Assembly (NCBI RefSeq): GCF_013349995.1
Contig: NZ_JABVXF010000029.1
Location: forward strand, 1-53,430
Reading direction: 5' to 3'
DNA: 53,430 nt
From: Pseudoalteromonas sp. 0303
Lineage (GTDB): Bacteria > Pseudomonadota > Gammaproteobacteria > Enterobacterales > Alteromonadaceae
Shown: positions 39,412-48,452 of the stretch, piece by piece
How the letters are laid out: each line of letters opens with the position of its first letter
Numbering within the stretch: the stretch's first letter is position 1
The notes under the pieces: model-generated
Told to the model about the DNA's origin: nothing
The model's database searches: none
What the model saw: only the letters and a program-made list of their open reading frames with translations
Program-made: the position numbers and the translations under genes

Positions 39412-40791
39412 TTAATTGTTTTGATGATAGTTGTTTTCTAACGCATAAAGCTTACGACGAATTAAGAATAAAAATACCAGTGATGGGATCACCATCAGTG
39501 CTGTTAGCACAAAAAACATCGCCCAATTTCCACCTAACCAGTCATCAATGACCACGCCGCTGTAGCTCGACAGTAAGGTTCTGCCTAAATTACCTAACGA
39601 AGCAAGTAGTGCATAGTGGGTTGCACTAAATGCTCTATCACATAACATGGATATAAACGCCACCATGGCAACCAATGACCAAGCTTGGGTAAAGCCATCA
39701 ACGATAATAGCAAACGCATATAAACTCAGTTTGGGGCCTGCAATCGCGATCCACGCAAAGGCAAGGTTTGAAGCAGCCATCGCAATACCACTAATAAATA
39801 AGCCTTTTACAATGCCATAGCGTTGATTGAATAAGCTACCCAGAAAAGTAAAGGCGATGGTGAGCACTGCAGTGCCCACTTTTGAGAAGGTCGCTATGTC
39901 ACTATTTGAAAAGCCCACTTCTTTATAAAACACGATAGACATTCGCCCTAAAAAGGCTTCACCGATTTTAAATAAGAAAATAAAGGCCAATAATGCCAAT
40001 GCTGTTTTTACGCCATTACGGGCGAAGAAGGTTCTAAAGGGATCAAGAACGGTAACAGCAAGCCAGGCAATAACTTTAGCAAAGCGAGTCTGCGTACTAC
40101 CAGCCAGCTTTTGTTGATAGGTTTGCTCAAGCTCTGCTTGTACAGCGTCACGGTTTGATTCGGGTTCTTTTGCCCACAATACGCTGCTCATTAATAGCAG
40201 CATTACCACAGATAAGAAAAAGTAAACTTGTGGCCAATCAATTGAAGGGATGTCGGCCATATAAAATGGCAGGGCGCCTAAAAGGGCGTAACCGCTCCAC
40301 CAACCTGAAGTAGCCATTGCAGCCGCTGCGGTGGCTTTGTGGCTTTCGTTTTCGGCTAAAGTGTCGATACGAAATGCATCAATAGCAATATCTTGAGTCG
40401 CAGAAGCGATAGCAATAACTAAACATAGCGCGGCAGCAAACCAGAGGTTGGCTTTAATATCGAGCCCAGCAAGTGAAAAGGTGCCAATAAAAATCACTGA
40501 CTGGCAAAGTAAAATCCAGCTACGGCGCTGGCCAAGCCAGTTAAACAAAACAGGTAACTTTACACGGTCAACGAGCGGTGACCATAAAAAGTTAATGCTA
40601 TACGCACCAAACACGATGCCAAATAACCCTATCATGCTGCGGCTTAGGCCTTCGTCTTTTAGCCAGGCCGACATAACAGAACCAATCAATACCCAAGGAA
40701 AGCCACTGCTAATGCCAAAAATAAAAATATTGATTAAACGTTTATCTTTGAAGTACGAGAAATACTCTGAAATAGAAAGGGGTTTTGTCAT
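39412..40791 (-). CDS. ampG: AmpG-type muropeptide permease (MFS)
   Basis: A 459-aa transporter with about 12 to 14 helices. The signature SATQDIAIDAFRIDTLAE near residue 140, the opening GISSGFPWVLIGSVMSAWLK and the WSPLVDRV stretch are characteristic of AmpG, which brings anhydromuropeptides from the periplasm for cell-wall recycling and, where present, signals AmpC induction. yajG two genes upstream supports this, because ampG and yajG neighbour each other in E. coli. The charged cytoplasmic loop (EQTYQQKLAGSTQTRF) lies mid-protein. More than one AmpG paralogue may exist. Confidence 0.85.
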   Translation of the reverse strand: MTKPLSISEYFSYFKDKRLINIFIFGISSGFPWVLIGSVMSAWLKDEGLSRSMIGLFGIVFGAYSINFLWSPLVDRVKLPVLFNWLGQRRSWILLCQSVIFIGTFSLAGLDIKANLWFAAALCLVIAIASATQDIAIDAFRIDTLAENESHKATAAAAMATSGWWSGYALLGALPFYMADIPSIDWPQVYFFLSVVMLLLMSSVLWAKEPESNRDAVQAELEQTYQQKLAGSTQTRFAKVIAWLAVTVLDPFRTFFARNGVKTALALLAFIFLFKIGEAFLGRMSIVFYKEVGFSNSDIATFSKVGTAVLTIAFTFLGSLFNQRYGIVKGLFISGIAMAASNLAFAWIAIAGPKLSLYAFAIIVDGFTQAWSLVAMVAFISMLCDRAFSATHYALLASLGNLGRTLLSSYSGVVIDDWLGGNWAMFFVLTALMVIPSLVFLFLIRRKLYALENNYHQNN

Positions 40792-40827
40792 AGTGTTGCC
40801 AGTTTAAGGGGCGTGCGCCCCTATTTA

Positions 40828-41445
40828 TTATTGATTAGCGTCTAGCACTTTTACGTTTAAGATAACAACAGGATCTTTGGGCACAAAGCTGTAACCGATT
40901 TTTTCATTGAAAGCGGTTTCGACACGCATGATTTTGTCTAGTGTGTCATAGCCATCCATGACCATACCGAATACGGCAAAGCCCCAGTCGCGACCAGGAT
41001 TAAGATGATCGTTATCATCCATGTTGAAGAAAAACTGGCGAGTACCTGAGTGAGGTTGACGGTCTTGGTATGCCATAGCGATGCTATACATATCGTTTTT
41101 TAAACCGTTGCCACTTTCATTAAAAATAGGGTCACCTTCGTACAGACCATCATAGTCTTTATCGTAACCACCACCTTGAATAACAAAATCACGTTCGTTG
41201 TCTTCATCACGTTCTACACGGTGAAACACACTACCTTGATAGCTACCGTCGGCAACGTAAGTTAGAAAGTTATTTACTGTTATTGGTGCGCGAGAACGAT
41301 CCATTTCGACCACAATACTGCCAAGCGTAGTGACAATTTCTACGCGTGGAAACATGTTATCTTTTTGAATAAATTTACCCTCAGTCGCTGCGAATGAACT
41401 GTGAGCAAAAAACAATATAAAACTAAGTAATAAAATACGCTTCAT
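40828..41445 (-). CDS. Periplasmic cyclophilin-type peptidyl-prolyl isomerase
   Basis: A 205-aa cyclophilin with a Sec signal peptide (cleavage after SFA near residue 19). The fold starts at VEIVTTLGSIVVEMD. FHRV is the catalytic Arg region, FVIQGGGYD and QFFFNMDDNDHLNPG are present, and FAVFGMVMDGYDTLDKI closes it. Expected to aid folding of exported proteins. yajG lies two bases upstream and ampG 36 bases downstream, all on the minus strand, suggesting an operon. Alternative name ppiA-like; no exact match is claimed. Confidence 0.9.
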   Translation of the reverse strand: MKRILLLSFILFFAHSSFAATEGKFIQKDNMFPRVEIVTTLGSIVVEMDRSRAPITVNNFLTYVADGSYQGSVFHRVERDEDNERDFVIQGGGYDKDYDGLYEGDPIFNESGNGLKNDMYSIAMAYQDRQPHSGTRQFFFNMDDNDHLNPGRDWGFAVFGMVMDGYDTLDKIMRVETAFNEKIGYSFVPKDPVVILNVKVLDANQ

Positions 41446-41447
41446 AG

Positions 41448-41999
41448 TTAACCTTCTAAATAGGCGATTAATTCTGGGTCAGATACAATGCGGGTAATTA
41501 TTTGTTCAGTCAACTTATTAAGCTGACCTTCTATTTTTGCACGGTCGTGGCTAAGTGGTCCTTCAAGATTTGCATTACCTTGGTAAATTTTATTGAAAGT
41601 GCTTGCATGTTTGACCACACGGACACCAAACTCAATAGTAGCATTGCTGCTATGGGTCATCATTTTTTCTGTAACAACTGCTTGTAGTTGATGAATATCT
41701 AATTCAAAACGCGTTGTGGATAGATTTGAAATATTTGCACCATTGCGGCTTAACGCACTGTCTAAGGCACTTTTCACTGAACCTGCAATACCTGGGCTGG
41801 CAAGCGTTTTGATTTTATCTGATTCAATGATTTTTAAGGTCACGTTGTCGCCACGTAAATCAATTACACTCGTGCTAACATTGCTGTTAATAGTTGAAAT
41901 TTTGCCACCTTGATAAACAGGATTCAAAATTAACTGATTTGGCTGGTTGCTACACGCAGTAAGTGCGGCTAGCAAACATAAAGGAAGTATTTTTTTCAT
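41448..41999 (-). CDS. yajG: YajG family lipoprotein
   Basis: A 183-aa lipoprotein. The lipobox LTAC gives Cys16 as the acylated residue, and Asn after Ser favours the outer membrane by the +2 rule. NQLILNPVYQGG, STSVIDLRGD and the amphipathic C-terminal half resemble YajG, a protein of unknown function next to ampG in E. coli. It is the first gene of the yajG-ppi-ampG run. rlmG ends 13 bases upstream on the same strand, so the run may extend back. Confidence 0.8.
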   Translation of the reverse strand: MKKILPLCLLAALTACSNQPNQLILNPVYQGGKISTINSNVSTSVIDLRGDNVTLKIIESDKIKTLASPGIAGSVKSALDSALSRNGANISNLSTTRFELDIHQLQAVVTEKMMTHSSNATIEFGVRVVKHASTFNKIYQGNANLEGPLSHDRAKIEGQLNKLTEQIITRIVSDPELIAYLEG

Positions 42000-42012
42000 T
42001 TAGTTAGCTCCA

Positions 42013-43149
42013 TTAATTATTCTTTGTTGCACTTAGTACGACAAACTTTTTGTTAGACCCTAACAACTTACAATTGCCGAACATGCGTTTTAACTTTTCA
42101 TGATAGTCTAGATGACGATTACCAATAATTCTTAATTCACCACCGTGCTTTAATGTGTGTTTTGCCTGTTTGAACATTTGCCAAGCAATATGATCAGTAA
42201 CCGCTTGCGCTTGGTGGAATGGCGGATTACATAAAACGAGGTCAACACTGTTAGGTTGAAAATCGGTTAAGCAATCGTTTTGGACAAACTCACACTGTTC
42301 TAATTGCTCAGGTAGATTGTGAGTGATATTTAACTTGGCGGATTCAACGGCCATATACGACTCATCAACGAAGGTTACATGGGCTTTAGGGCAGCGCTTT
42401 AAGGTCATTAAGCCAACAACACCATTGCCACAGCCTAAATCAATGATGCTGCGGGCTTTGCTAGTTTGTGGCAAATAGTTAAAGAAAAAACGCGCGCCAA
42501 TGTCTAATGAGTCTCGAGAAAATACATTGGCATGATTTTGAATTTCAAACTCACTTCCTTCAAGTGGCCAGTTAACAGGGAAGGGGGCAACTTTATTAAG
42601 ACCACTGGTTTTACTGATAATTAAGCGGGACTTTTTAACCGCTAAGCTGGTTGAGGTTTCACCGATATACTGACTAAAAGCCTTAATTGTTGAGTTATGA
42701 ATGTCTTTTGTTTTTCCAGCTGCAATAACATCAATGTCGGCAGGTAAAGCTGCACTGATTGCGGCAAGTTGATGCTGAAGGTAGCCTAAATTGTGTGGCA
42801 CTTTTAATATCACTAAATCAACCTGACTAGGTAACGCAGCTAATGAGTCCAGTTGCGTTAAAGAATCTGTTGATAACTCATTGGCTTGTAAATTATAACG
42901 GGTAGCTTGATGACCAATATACGAGTCGTTAACTGAATAAACTGTTAACGTATTAAAGGCACAGGCTAAAGCGCCAAAACTGTCATTGAGTATCAGGATT
43001 GAATTTGCATCTGGATAGTGCTCTTGTACATAATTGACAAGGTACTCATCGCCTGAGTCCCACGCTTGAAGACTGCGATTCTTTTGATCTAAGGGAAAGC
43101 GTTCTAGGGTATAGGTGTTATCACCGAGCTGTGCTTGGGTGGTCATCAT
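42013..43149 (-). CDS. rlmG: 23S rRNA (guanine(1835)-N(2))-methyltransferase
   Basis: A 378-aa SAM-dependent methyltransferase that modifies G1835 of 23S rRNA. The C-terminal catalytic domain has the SAM motif IDLGCGNGVVGL near 236 and the substrate motif LCNPPFHQ near 308. The N-terminal half is a degenerate methyltransferase fold, as in the RsmC/RlmG group. RlmG is preferred over RsmC because of the N-terminal opening (YTLERFPLDQKNRSLQAWDSGDEYLV). It diverges from the AlkB-like gene over 38 bases. Confidence 0.88.
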   Translation of the reverse strand: MMTTQAQLGDNTYTLERFPLDQKNRSLQAWDSGDEYLVNYVQEHYPDANSILILNDSFGALACAFNTLTVYSVNDSYIGHQATRYNLQANELSTDSLTQLDSLAALPSQVDLVILKVPHNLGYLQHQLAAISAALPADIDVIAAGKTKDIHNSTIKAFSQYIGETSTSLAVKKSRLIISKTSGLNKVAPFPVNWPLEGSEFEIQNHANVFSRDSLDIGARFFFNYLPQTSKARSIIDLGCGNGVVGLMTLKRCPKAHVTFVDESYMAVESAKLNITHNLPEQLEQCEFVQNDCLTDFQPNSVDLVLCNPPFHQAQAVTDHIAWQMFKQAKHTLKHGGELRIIGNRHLDYHEKLKRMFGNCKLLGSNKKFVVLSATKNN

Positions 43150-43187
43150 GATTTTACGAATGTATTAATGTATAGGTAAATTCTAAC

Positions 43188-43775
43188 ATGCAACAGCCAA
43201 ACGCCAACCCTAATCATTTACCTGATGGGTTTTCTTACCAAGCTAATGCATTGAGTGCACAAAAAAGCCTCGAATTATTTTACTTTCTTCAGCAACAGCT
43301 CAATTGGCAGCAACCAACTATAAAGGTGTATGGAAAAAGCCATGTGATCCCACGTTTGCAATGCTTTATTGCTGATCAGAACGTAAGTTATGGTTACTCG
43401 GGTTCACAGTTAATCGTTGAGCCTTGGCCGGAGGTGCTTGATGCCATGCGTGTACGCTTATCAAGAACTTTGCAGACACCATTCAATGCGCTTTTAGTTA
43501 ATTTGTATCGAGATGGTCATGATTGTATGGGCTGGCATAGTGATGATGAGAAAGAACTTGGTGAGCAACCAATAATCGCTTCTGTATCACTAGGGGCCGA
43601 ACGGATATTTAAAATAAAGCACAAACATAATAATGAACAACATAGCATTGTGCTGCAAAGTGGTAGCTGTTTAATCATGAATGGTTTTAGCCAGCGCGAT
43701 TACCAGCATAGTTTGCCAAAGCAGCAAAGGCTCAAACACCCTCGAATTAACCTTACCTTTCGTTCAATCATATAA
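43188..43775 (+). CDS. AlkB-like 2OG-Fe(II) dioxygenase
   Basis: Alpha-ketoglutarate-dependent dioxygenase, 195 aa, of the group that reverses alkylation of nucleic-acid bases. The iron ligands are His and Asp in MGWHSDDEKEL and a distal His in YQHSLPK. The 2-oxoglutarate arginines are in HPRINLTFR. NALLVNLYRDGHDCMGWH and SVSLGAERIFKIKH are strongly typical of the ALKBH2/3-like bacterial proteins rather than E. coli AlkB itself. Its start lies 38 bases from divergent rlmG. Confidence 0.9.
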   Translation: MQQPNANPNHLPDGFSYQANALSAQKSLELFYFLQQQLNWQQPTIKVYGKSHVIPRLQCFIADQNVSYGYSGSQLIVEPWPEVLDAMRVRLSRTLQTPFNALLVNLYRDGHDCMGWHSDDEKELGEQPIIASVSLGAERIFKIKHKHNNEQHSIVLQSGSCLIMNGFSQRDYQHSLPKQQRLKHPRINLTFRSII

Positions 43776-43848
43776 AATCATTGGCAAAATGACTCATGCC
43801 CTTGATATAGTAGCGGCCAATTATTTTCTTATTAAAGGTCTATGACAC

Positions 43849-44160
43849 ATGTCAATGCAACAACAAATTGAGCAAAAGCTCGCTGCGGGTATCGAATGCA
43901 AACACCTGAATGTTGTCAATGAAAGCCATATGCATAGCCGTGGAACTGAATCGCATTTTAAAGTGGTGATTGTGAGTGAAGAATTTGCAGGTAAACGTTT
44001 ACTTGCACGTCATCGTCAAATTAATGAGCTATTAAAAGATGAATTAGCAAACCATATTCATGCATTAGCGATTCACACATTTACTCCAGAAGAGTTTAGT
44101 GAACAACATGGACAGGCACCTGAATCACCTAAATGCTTAGGTGGCTCAAAGTTCGACTAA
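43849..44160 (+). CDS. bolA: BolA family protein
   Basis: A 103-aa protein with the BolA fold. NVVNESHMHSRGTESHFKVVIVS carries the conserved His pair, and FAGKRLLARHRQINELLKDEL and IHALAIHTFTPEEF follow. BolA proteins work with monothiol glutaredoxins in iron sensing and, in E. coli, affect morphology under stress. The extended RHR-type helix and length suggest BolA rather than the shorter IbaG. The stop codon is followed at once by three tandem 22-bp repeats. Confidence 0.92.
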   Translation: MSMQQQIEQKLAAGIECKHLNVVNESHMHSRGTESHFKVVIVSEEFAGKRLLARHRQINELLKDELANHIHALAIHTFTPEEFSEQHGQAPESPKCLGGSKFD

Positions 44161-44166
44161 TTTAGA

Positions 44167-44232
44167 AGGACAGTCACTCAAAGTTAGAAGGACAGTCACC
44201 TAAAGTTAGCAGGACAGTCACTCTAGACTGCT
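44167..44232 (+). repeat. Three 22-bp tandem units with AGGACAGTCAC core
   Basis: AGGACAGTCAC occurs at 44167-44177, 44189-44199 and 44211-44221, exactly 22 bases apart. Units one and two continue into a shared AAAGTTAG. A decayed fourth trace, TTGTCACTT, follows near 44232. The same core is found at 53177-53187 and, as GACAGTCAC, at 53202-53210 in front of the transposase gene at the window end. The array immediately follows bolA. Confidence 0.85.
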
Positions 44233-44268
44233 TGTCACTTGGGGTTTTAAGCTAGAAAGATTTAAGTG

Positions 44269-44295
44269 GGTCTGAAAAGTTTTACTGATCAGACC
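44269..44295 (+). terminator. Possible weak terminator before fabV
   Basis: GGTCTG and CAGACC could pair around a 15-base loop, followed by TGTATTTT. Stem and T run are both modest. Confidence 0.3.
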
Positions 44296-44359
44296 TGTAT
44301 TTTAACTATTAGCCTTTAAACTAGCGCTAATTTTTATTGTGATAGATATAGGATGATCA

Positions 44360-45553
44360 ATGGTCATTAAGCCGAAAATTCGTGGATTTATCTGCACTAA
44401 CGCGCATCCAGTAGGGTGTGCTGAGCACGTACAAGAACAAATTAATTATGTGAAAGCGCAAGGACCACTGAGCAATGCACCTAAGAATGTATTAGTGATT
44501 GGTGCGTCTACAGGCTACGGCCTAGCATCACGTATCACGGCTGCATTTGGTGGCGGTGCTAAAACGTTAGGTATTTTCTTTGAAAAAGAAGGTAGCGAAC
44601 GCAAAACGGGTTCTGCAGGTTGGTACAACACAGCAGCATTCCAAACAGCCGCTGAAGAAGCAGGTTTATGGTCTAAAAATATCAATGGCGATGCGTTTTC
44701 TAACGAAATCAAGCAAAAAGCAATTGATACTATCAAAGCTGATTTAGGTAAAATTGATTTAGTTATCTACAGCCTTGCGTCACCTCGTCGTACTGATCCA
44801 AATACAGGCGAAACTTACTCATCAACACTTAAGCCTATTGGCTCAGATATCACTACGAAGAACCTAAACACTTCAAAACGTGTGATTGATGAAGTAACCG
44901 TTGAAGCAGCAAGCCAAGAAGACATCGACAATACAATTAAAGTAATGGGCGGTGAAGATTGGGAAATGTGGATTGACGCATTAAAAGAAGCGGATGTGCT
45001 CGCTGATAACTTCAAAACAACCGCTTACACTTATATCGGTAAAGAGTTAACGTGGCCAATTTACGGTCATGCGACAATTGGTAAAGCGAAAGAAGATCTT
45101 GACCGTGCAACTCAAGCAATCAAAGAGTCTACAAAAGGCTTAAATGGTGAAGCGTATGTTTCTTCATTAAATGCGGTTGTGACACAAGCAAGCTCGGCAA
45201 TTCCAATTATGCCTTTATATATCTCTGCTTTATTCAAAGTAATGAAAGCAGACGGGACTTACGAAGGTACCATTGAGCAAATTCACTCACTATTTACTGA
45301 AAACCTTTACGGTGAAACCCCACGTTTTGACGAAGGTGGTCATTTATTCCAAAACTACAAAGAGTTAGAAGATGATGTTCAAGCTCGTGTACAACATGTT
45401 TGGGATACAGTAGATACAGATACGATTGACGAATTAACGGACTACGTGGGTTACCACAATGAATTTTTACGTTTATTCGGCTTTGGTATCGACAGCGTAG
45501 ATTACGAGCAAGATGTGAATCCTGATGTTGCGATTTCACAGCTTATCGATTAA
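44360..45553 (+). CDS. fabV: Enoyl-ACP reductase FabV
   Basis: NADH-dependent trans-2-enoyl-ACP reductase that completes each cycle of fatty acid elongation. The 397-aa size is far longer than FabI and matches FabV. MVIKPKIRGFICTNAHPVGC opens it, GASTGYGLASRI is the nucleotide-binding loop, and IYGHATIGKAK has the Y-x8-K active site of the family. SLASPRRTDPNTG is another FabV signature. FabV enzymes are known for low triclosan sensitivity. AGGATGA lies just before the ATG. Confidence 0.96.
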   Translation: MVIKPKIRGFICTNAHPVGCAEHVQEQINYVKAQGPLSNAPKNVLVIGASTGYGLASRITAAFGGGAKTLGIFFEKEGSERKTGSAGWYNTAAFQTAAEEAGLWSKNINGDAFSNEIKQKAIDTIKADLGKIDLVIYSLASPRRTDPNTGETYSSTLKPIGSDITTKNLNTSKRVIDEVTVEAASQEDIDNTIKVMGGEDWEMWIDALKEADVLADNFKTTAYTYIGKELTWPIYGHATIGKAKEDLDRATQAIKESTKGLNGEAYVSSLNAVVTQASSAIPIMPLYISALFKVMKADGTYEGTIEQIHSLFTENLYGETPRFDEGGHLFQNYKELEDDVQARVQHVWDTVDTDTIDELTDYVGYHNEFLRLFGFGIDSVDYEQDVNPDVAISQLID

Positions 45554-45576
45554 TCACTAAACAAACTTGATTTTGT

Positions 45577-45604
45577 AAAGTCGCTTTTTTAAGCGACTTT
45601 TTTG
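45577..45604 (+). terminator. Terminator after fabV
   Basis: AAAGTCGC and GCGACTTT pair around a T-rich loop and are followed by TTTT. Confidence 0.9.
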
Positions 45605-45778
45605 TTTATGGGTGAAAATAAAACATCATCAATAGCACTTTGGTCTATATTGAATTTTATTCAAAAGGTTTTTGTAGTCTAAATAACCGTATCTGTCGTA
45701 TAAATTTCATATTTGCTCTCGCATAGTCACCCTGATTGATGTTAAAATTCGGGCAATATATGTGAGGAGTTTACTGCG

Positions 45779-45814
45779 TTGCTTGTTTGGGGTGTTAAAC
45801 AGGCTATTCTTTGA
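45779..45814 (+). CDS. Possible 11-codon leader ORF upstream of nqrA
   Basis: GAGGAG at 45764-45769 lies 9 bases before a TTG that opens 11 codons (MLVWGVKQAIL) to TGA at 45812-45814. It is the best ribosome-binding site in the 297-base gap and sits in the nqrA leader. It is in frame with nqrA and ends 87 bases before the nqrA ATG. It may be coincidence; nothing in its sequence suggests an attenuator, and the rest of 45605-45901 shows no other gene. Confidence 0.2.
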   Translation: MLVWGVKQAIL

Positions 45815-45901
45815 TACTTAGAGTTTAACTTGAGCATATCAAATGGCGACGTGGTTGGTACTATTTTTCAGTTTCTTTCCGTTAATGTAATGCAAGTGCG
45901 T

Positions 45902-47245
45902 ATGATCAACATAAAAAAAGGTCTGGATTTACCGATAGAGGGCGCACCTCAGCAAGTTATTCACGATGGTTCTGCCGTCAAACGTGTAGCTGTGCTAGGT
46001 GAAGAATATATTGGTATGCGTCCAACCATGCATGTTCGCGTGGATGACCAAGTCAAAAAAGGCCAGGTACTTTTTGAAGACAAAAAGAACCCAGGCGTCT
46101 TATTTACTGCACCAGCTTCTGGGGTAGTTAAAGAAATCAATCGTGGTGCTAAACGTGTGCTGCAATCTGTTGTTATTGAAGTTAATGGCAGTGAGCAAAT
46201 CACCTTTGACTCTTTCAAGGCCGACGAGCTTTCGGGCTTAGACCGTGAAAAAGTTAAAGAAGTACTAGTTCAGTCAGGTCAATGGACAGCACTACGTGCT
46301 CGCCCATTCAGCAGAGTAGCTGCTTTGGATGCAAATCCTAGCTCTATCTTTGTGACGGCTATCGACACTAACCCGCTAGCTGCAGATCCTGCAGTAATCA
46401 TTGCTGAAAACACTCAAGCATTTGAAGCTGGTTTAGCTGTGGTATCTCGTTTGACTGACGGCAAAGTATTTGTTTGTAAACAAGCTGGTAGCCAAGTGCC
46501 TAGTTCATCAATCCCTCAAGTAGAAGTACATGAGTTTGGTGGCAAGCATCCGGCAGGTCTTGTTGGTACACACATTCATAACTTAGATCCAGTTTCTGCA
46601 AGCAAGCAGGTTTGGCACTTAGGTTACCAAGACGTAATCGCGTTTGGTAATTTATTCCTAACAGGTGAAATCTTCACAGACCGTGTTGTTTCTCTTGCTG
46701 GTCCTCGTGTTAAAAACCCACGCTTAGTGAAAACTCAGCTAGGTGCATCTTTAGATGATTTAGTTGCTGGTGAATTAGAAGACGGTGATAACCGTGTAAT
46801 TTCTGGTTCTGTATTATCAGGCGCTATCTCTCAAGGTCCACACGCGTTCTTAGGTCGTTACCATGTTCAAGTATCTGTATTACTTGAAGGTCGCGAAAAA
46901 GAGCTATTCGGTTGGATCGCACCAGGTGCTAATAAGTTCTCAGTAACACGTACCTTCTTATCTCACCTTGCTCCTAGCCGTCTATTTAACATGACGACTT
47001 CAACAGGTGGTTCGAAGCGTGCCATGGTTCCAATTGGTAGCTATGAGCGTGTTATGCCTTTAGACATCCTACCTACACTATTATTACGTGATTTAATCGC
47101 ACGTGATCTTGATGGTGCTATTTCGTTAGGTGCGCTAGAGCTTGATGAAGAAGATTTAGCATTATGTACCTTCGTTTGTCCAGGTAAATACGAGTACGGT
47201 TCAATCCTACGCGATTGCTTGACTACGATCGAGAAGGAAGGCTAG
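45902..47245 (+). CDS. nqrA: Na+-translocating NADH:quinone reductase subunit A
   Basis: First subunit of the sodium pump that passes electrons from NADH to ubiquinone. The start MINIKKGLDLPIEGAPQQVI matches the family opening exactly, so I use the ATG at 45902; in-frame codons upstream to 45830 do not match. VLFEDKKNPGVLFTAPASG, KHPAGLVGTHIHNLDPVS and the FLSHLAPSRLFNMTTSTGGSKRAMV region are typical. The 447-aa product is soluble and docks to NqrB. The ribosome-binding site is poor. It begins the six-gene nqr operon. Confidence 0.96.
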   Translation: MINIKKGLDLPIEGAPQQVIHDGSAVKRVAVLGEEYIGMRPTMHVRVDDQVKKGQVLFEDKKNPGVLFTAPASGVVKEINRGAKRVLQSVVIEVNGSEQITFDSFKADELSGLDREKVKEVLVQSGQWTALRARPFSRVAALDANPSSIFVTAIDTNPLAADPAVIIAENTQAFEAGLAVVSRLTDGKVFVCKQAGSQVPSSSIPQVEVHEFGGKHPAGLVGTHIHNLDPVSASKQVWHLGYQDVIAFGNLFLTGEIFTDRVVSLAGPRVKNPRLVKTQLGASLDDLVAGELEDGDNRVISGSVLSGAISQGPHAFLGRYHVQVSVLLEGREKELFGWIAPGANKFSVTRTFLSHLAPSRLFNMTTSTGGSKRAMVPIGSYERVMPLDILPTLLLRDLIARDLDGAISLGALELDEEDLALCTFVCPGKYEYGSILRDCLTTIEKEG

Positions 47246-47249
47246 AGAG

Positions 47250-48452
47250 ATGGGTTTAAAGAAATTTCTAGAAGATATTGAGCCGCATTTTGAACCGGGT
47301 GGTAAACACGAAAAATGGTATGCGCTTTACGAAGCTGCAGCGACTATTTTCTACACGCCTGGTTATGTAAATAAAGGCAAAACACACGTTCGCGATAACA
47401 TCGACCTAAAACGTATGATGATTTTAGTGTGGATGGCGACGTTCCCTGCAATGTTCTTTGGTATGTTCAACATCGGTCATCAGGCCGCTGGTGCTTTAGC
47501 GCAAGGTTTTGAACTAGCAAACACATGGCAAGTTGGTCTGTTCCAATTATTTGGTGGTGAATTAACTGCTGACTCTGGTTGGGGCGCGAAAATGTTTTAC
47601 GGTGCCTGCTTCTTCCTACCAATATACGCAGTAACGTTTGCTGTGGGTGGTTTCTGGGAAGTACTATTTGCTTCAGTGCGTAAGCACGAAGTAAATGAAG
47701 GTTTCTTCGTAACATCTGTATTATTCGCACTAATCCTGCCTGCGACGATTCCTTTATGGCAAGTTGCACTAGGTATTACGTTTGGTGTTGTAATCGCTAA
47801 AGAAATCTTTGGTGGTACAGGTCGTAACTTCCTTAACCCTGCTCTTGCCGGTCGTGCGTTCTTATTCTTCGCATACCCAGCGCAAATTTCAGGTGACACA
47901 GTATGGACAGCAGTAGATTCATTCTCTGGTGCAACTATGCTTGGCCAAGCTGTTGTTGGTTCACTTGATTACAGCAACATGGAGTTATGGTGGAATGCGT
48001 TCTACGGTTTCATTCAAGGTTCTATGGGTGAGACGTCAACACTAGCACTATTAATTGGTGGTTTATTCCTAATTTACGTGCGTATCGCTTCATGGCGTAT
48101 CGTACTAGGTGTATTCCTAGGTATGGTTGCAACGGCATTCTTACTAAATACAATTGGTTCAGAAACCAATGCTGTATTTGCAATGCCTTGGCACTGGCAC
48201 TTAGTTCTTGGTGGTTTTGCATTTGGTATGTTCTTCATGGCAACAGACCCAGTATCTGCATCATTCACAGACAAAGGTAAGTTCGCTTACGGTGCGTTAA
48301 TCGGCTTTATGGTTGTAATGATCCGTGTTGTTAACCCGGCATTCCCAGAAGGTATGATGCTAGCAATCTTATTTGCTAACTTATTTGCACCATTATTCGA
48401 TCACTTTGTAGTGCAAGCTAATATCAAGCGGAGGTTGGCACGTAATGTCTAG
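47250..48452 (+). CDS. nqrB: Na+-NQR subunit B
   Basis: Membrane subunit, 400 aa, about ten helices, carrying the covalently bound FMN on the Thr of a SGAT motif. Here this is Thr229 in SFSGATMLG. GGTGRNFLNPALAGRAFLFFAYP is the strongest family signature. NKGKTHVRDNIDLKRMM lies in the N-terminal cytosolic part. The gene starts 5 bases after nqrA and overlaps nqrC by 8. ApbE, encoded downstream, is the enzyme that would attach the FMN. Confidence 0.97.
   Translation: MGLKKFLEDIEPHFEPGGKHEKWYALYEAAATIFYTPGYVNKGKTHVRDNIDLKRMMILVWMATFPAMFFGMFNIGHQAAGALAQGFELANTWQVGLFQLFGGELTADSGWGAKMFYGACFFLPIYAVTFAVGGFWEVLFASVRKHEVNEGFFVTSVLFALILPATIPLWQVALGITFGVVIAKEIFGGTGRNFLNPALAGRAFLFFAYPAQISGDTVWTAVDSFSGATMLGQAVVGSLDYSNMELWWNAFYGFIQGSMGETSTLALLIGGLFLIYVRIASWRIVLGVFLGMVATAFLLNTIGSETNAVFAMPWHWHLVLGGFAFGMFFMATDPVSASFTDKGKFAYGALIGFMVVMIRVVNPAFPEGMMLAILFANLFAPLFDHFVVQANIKRRLARNV

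Noticed and set aside
44167..44232. Short CRISPR-like array after bolA
   Set aside because: The units are contiguous at a 22-base period with similar sequence throughout. There are no unique spacers of 26-50 bases and no cas genes nearby.
45830..45901. Upstream TTG start for nqrA
   Set aside because: The extra 24 residues are not part of the NqrA family, and the protein from ATG 45902 begins exactly at the conserved N-terminus.
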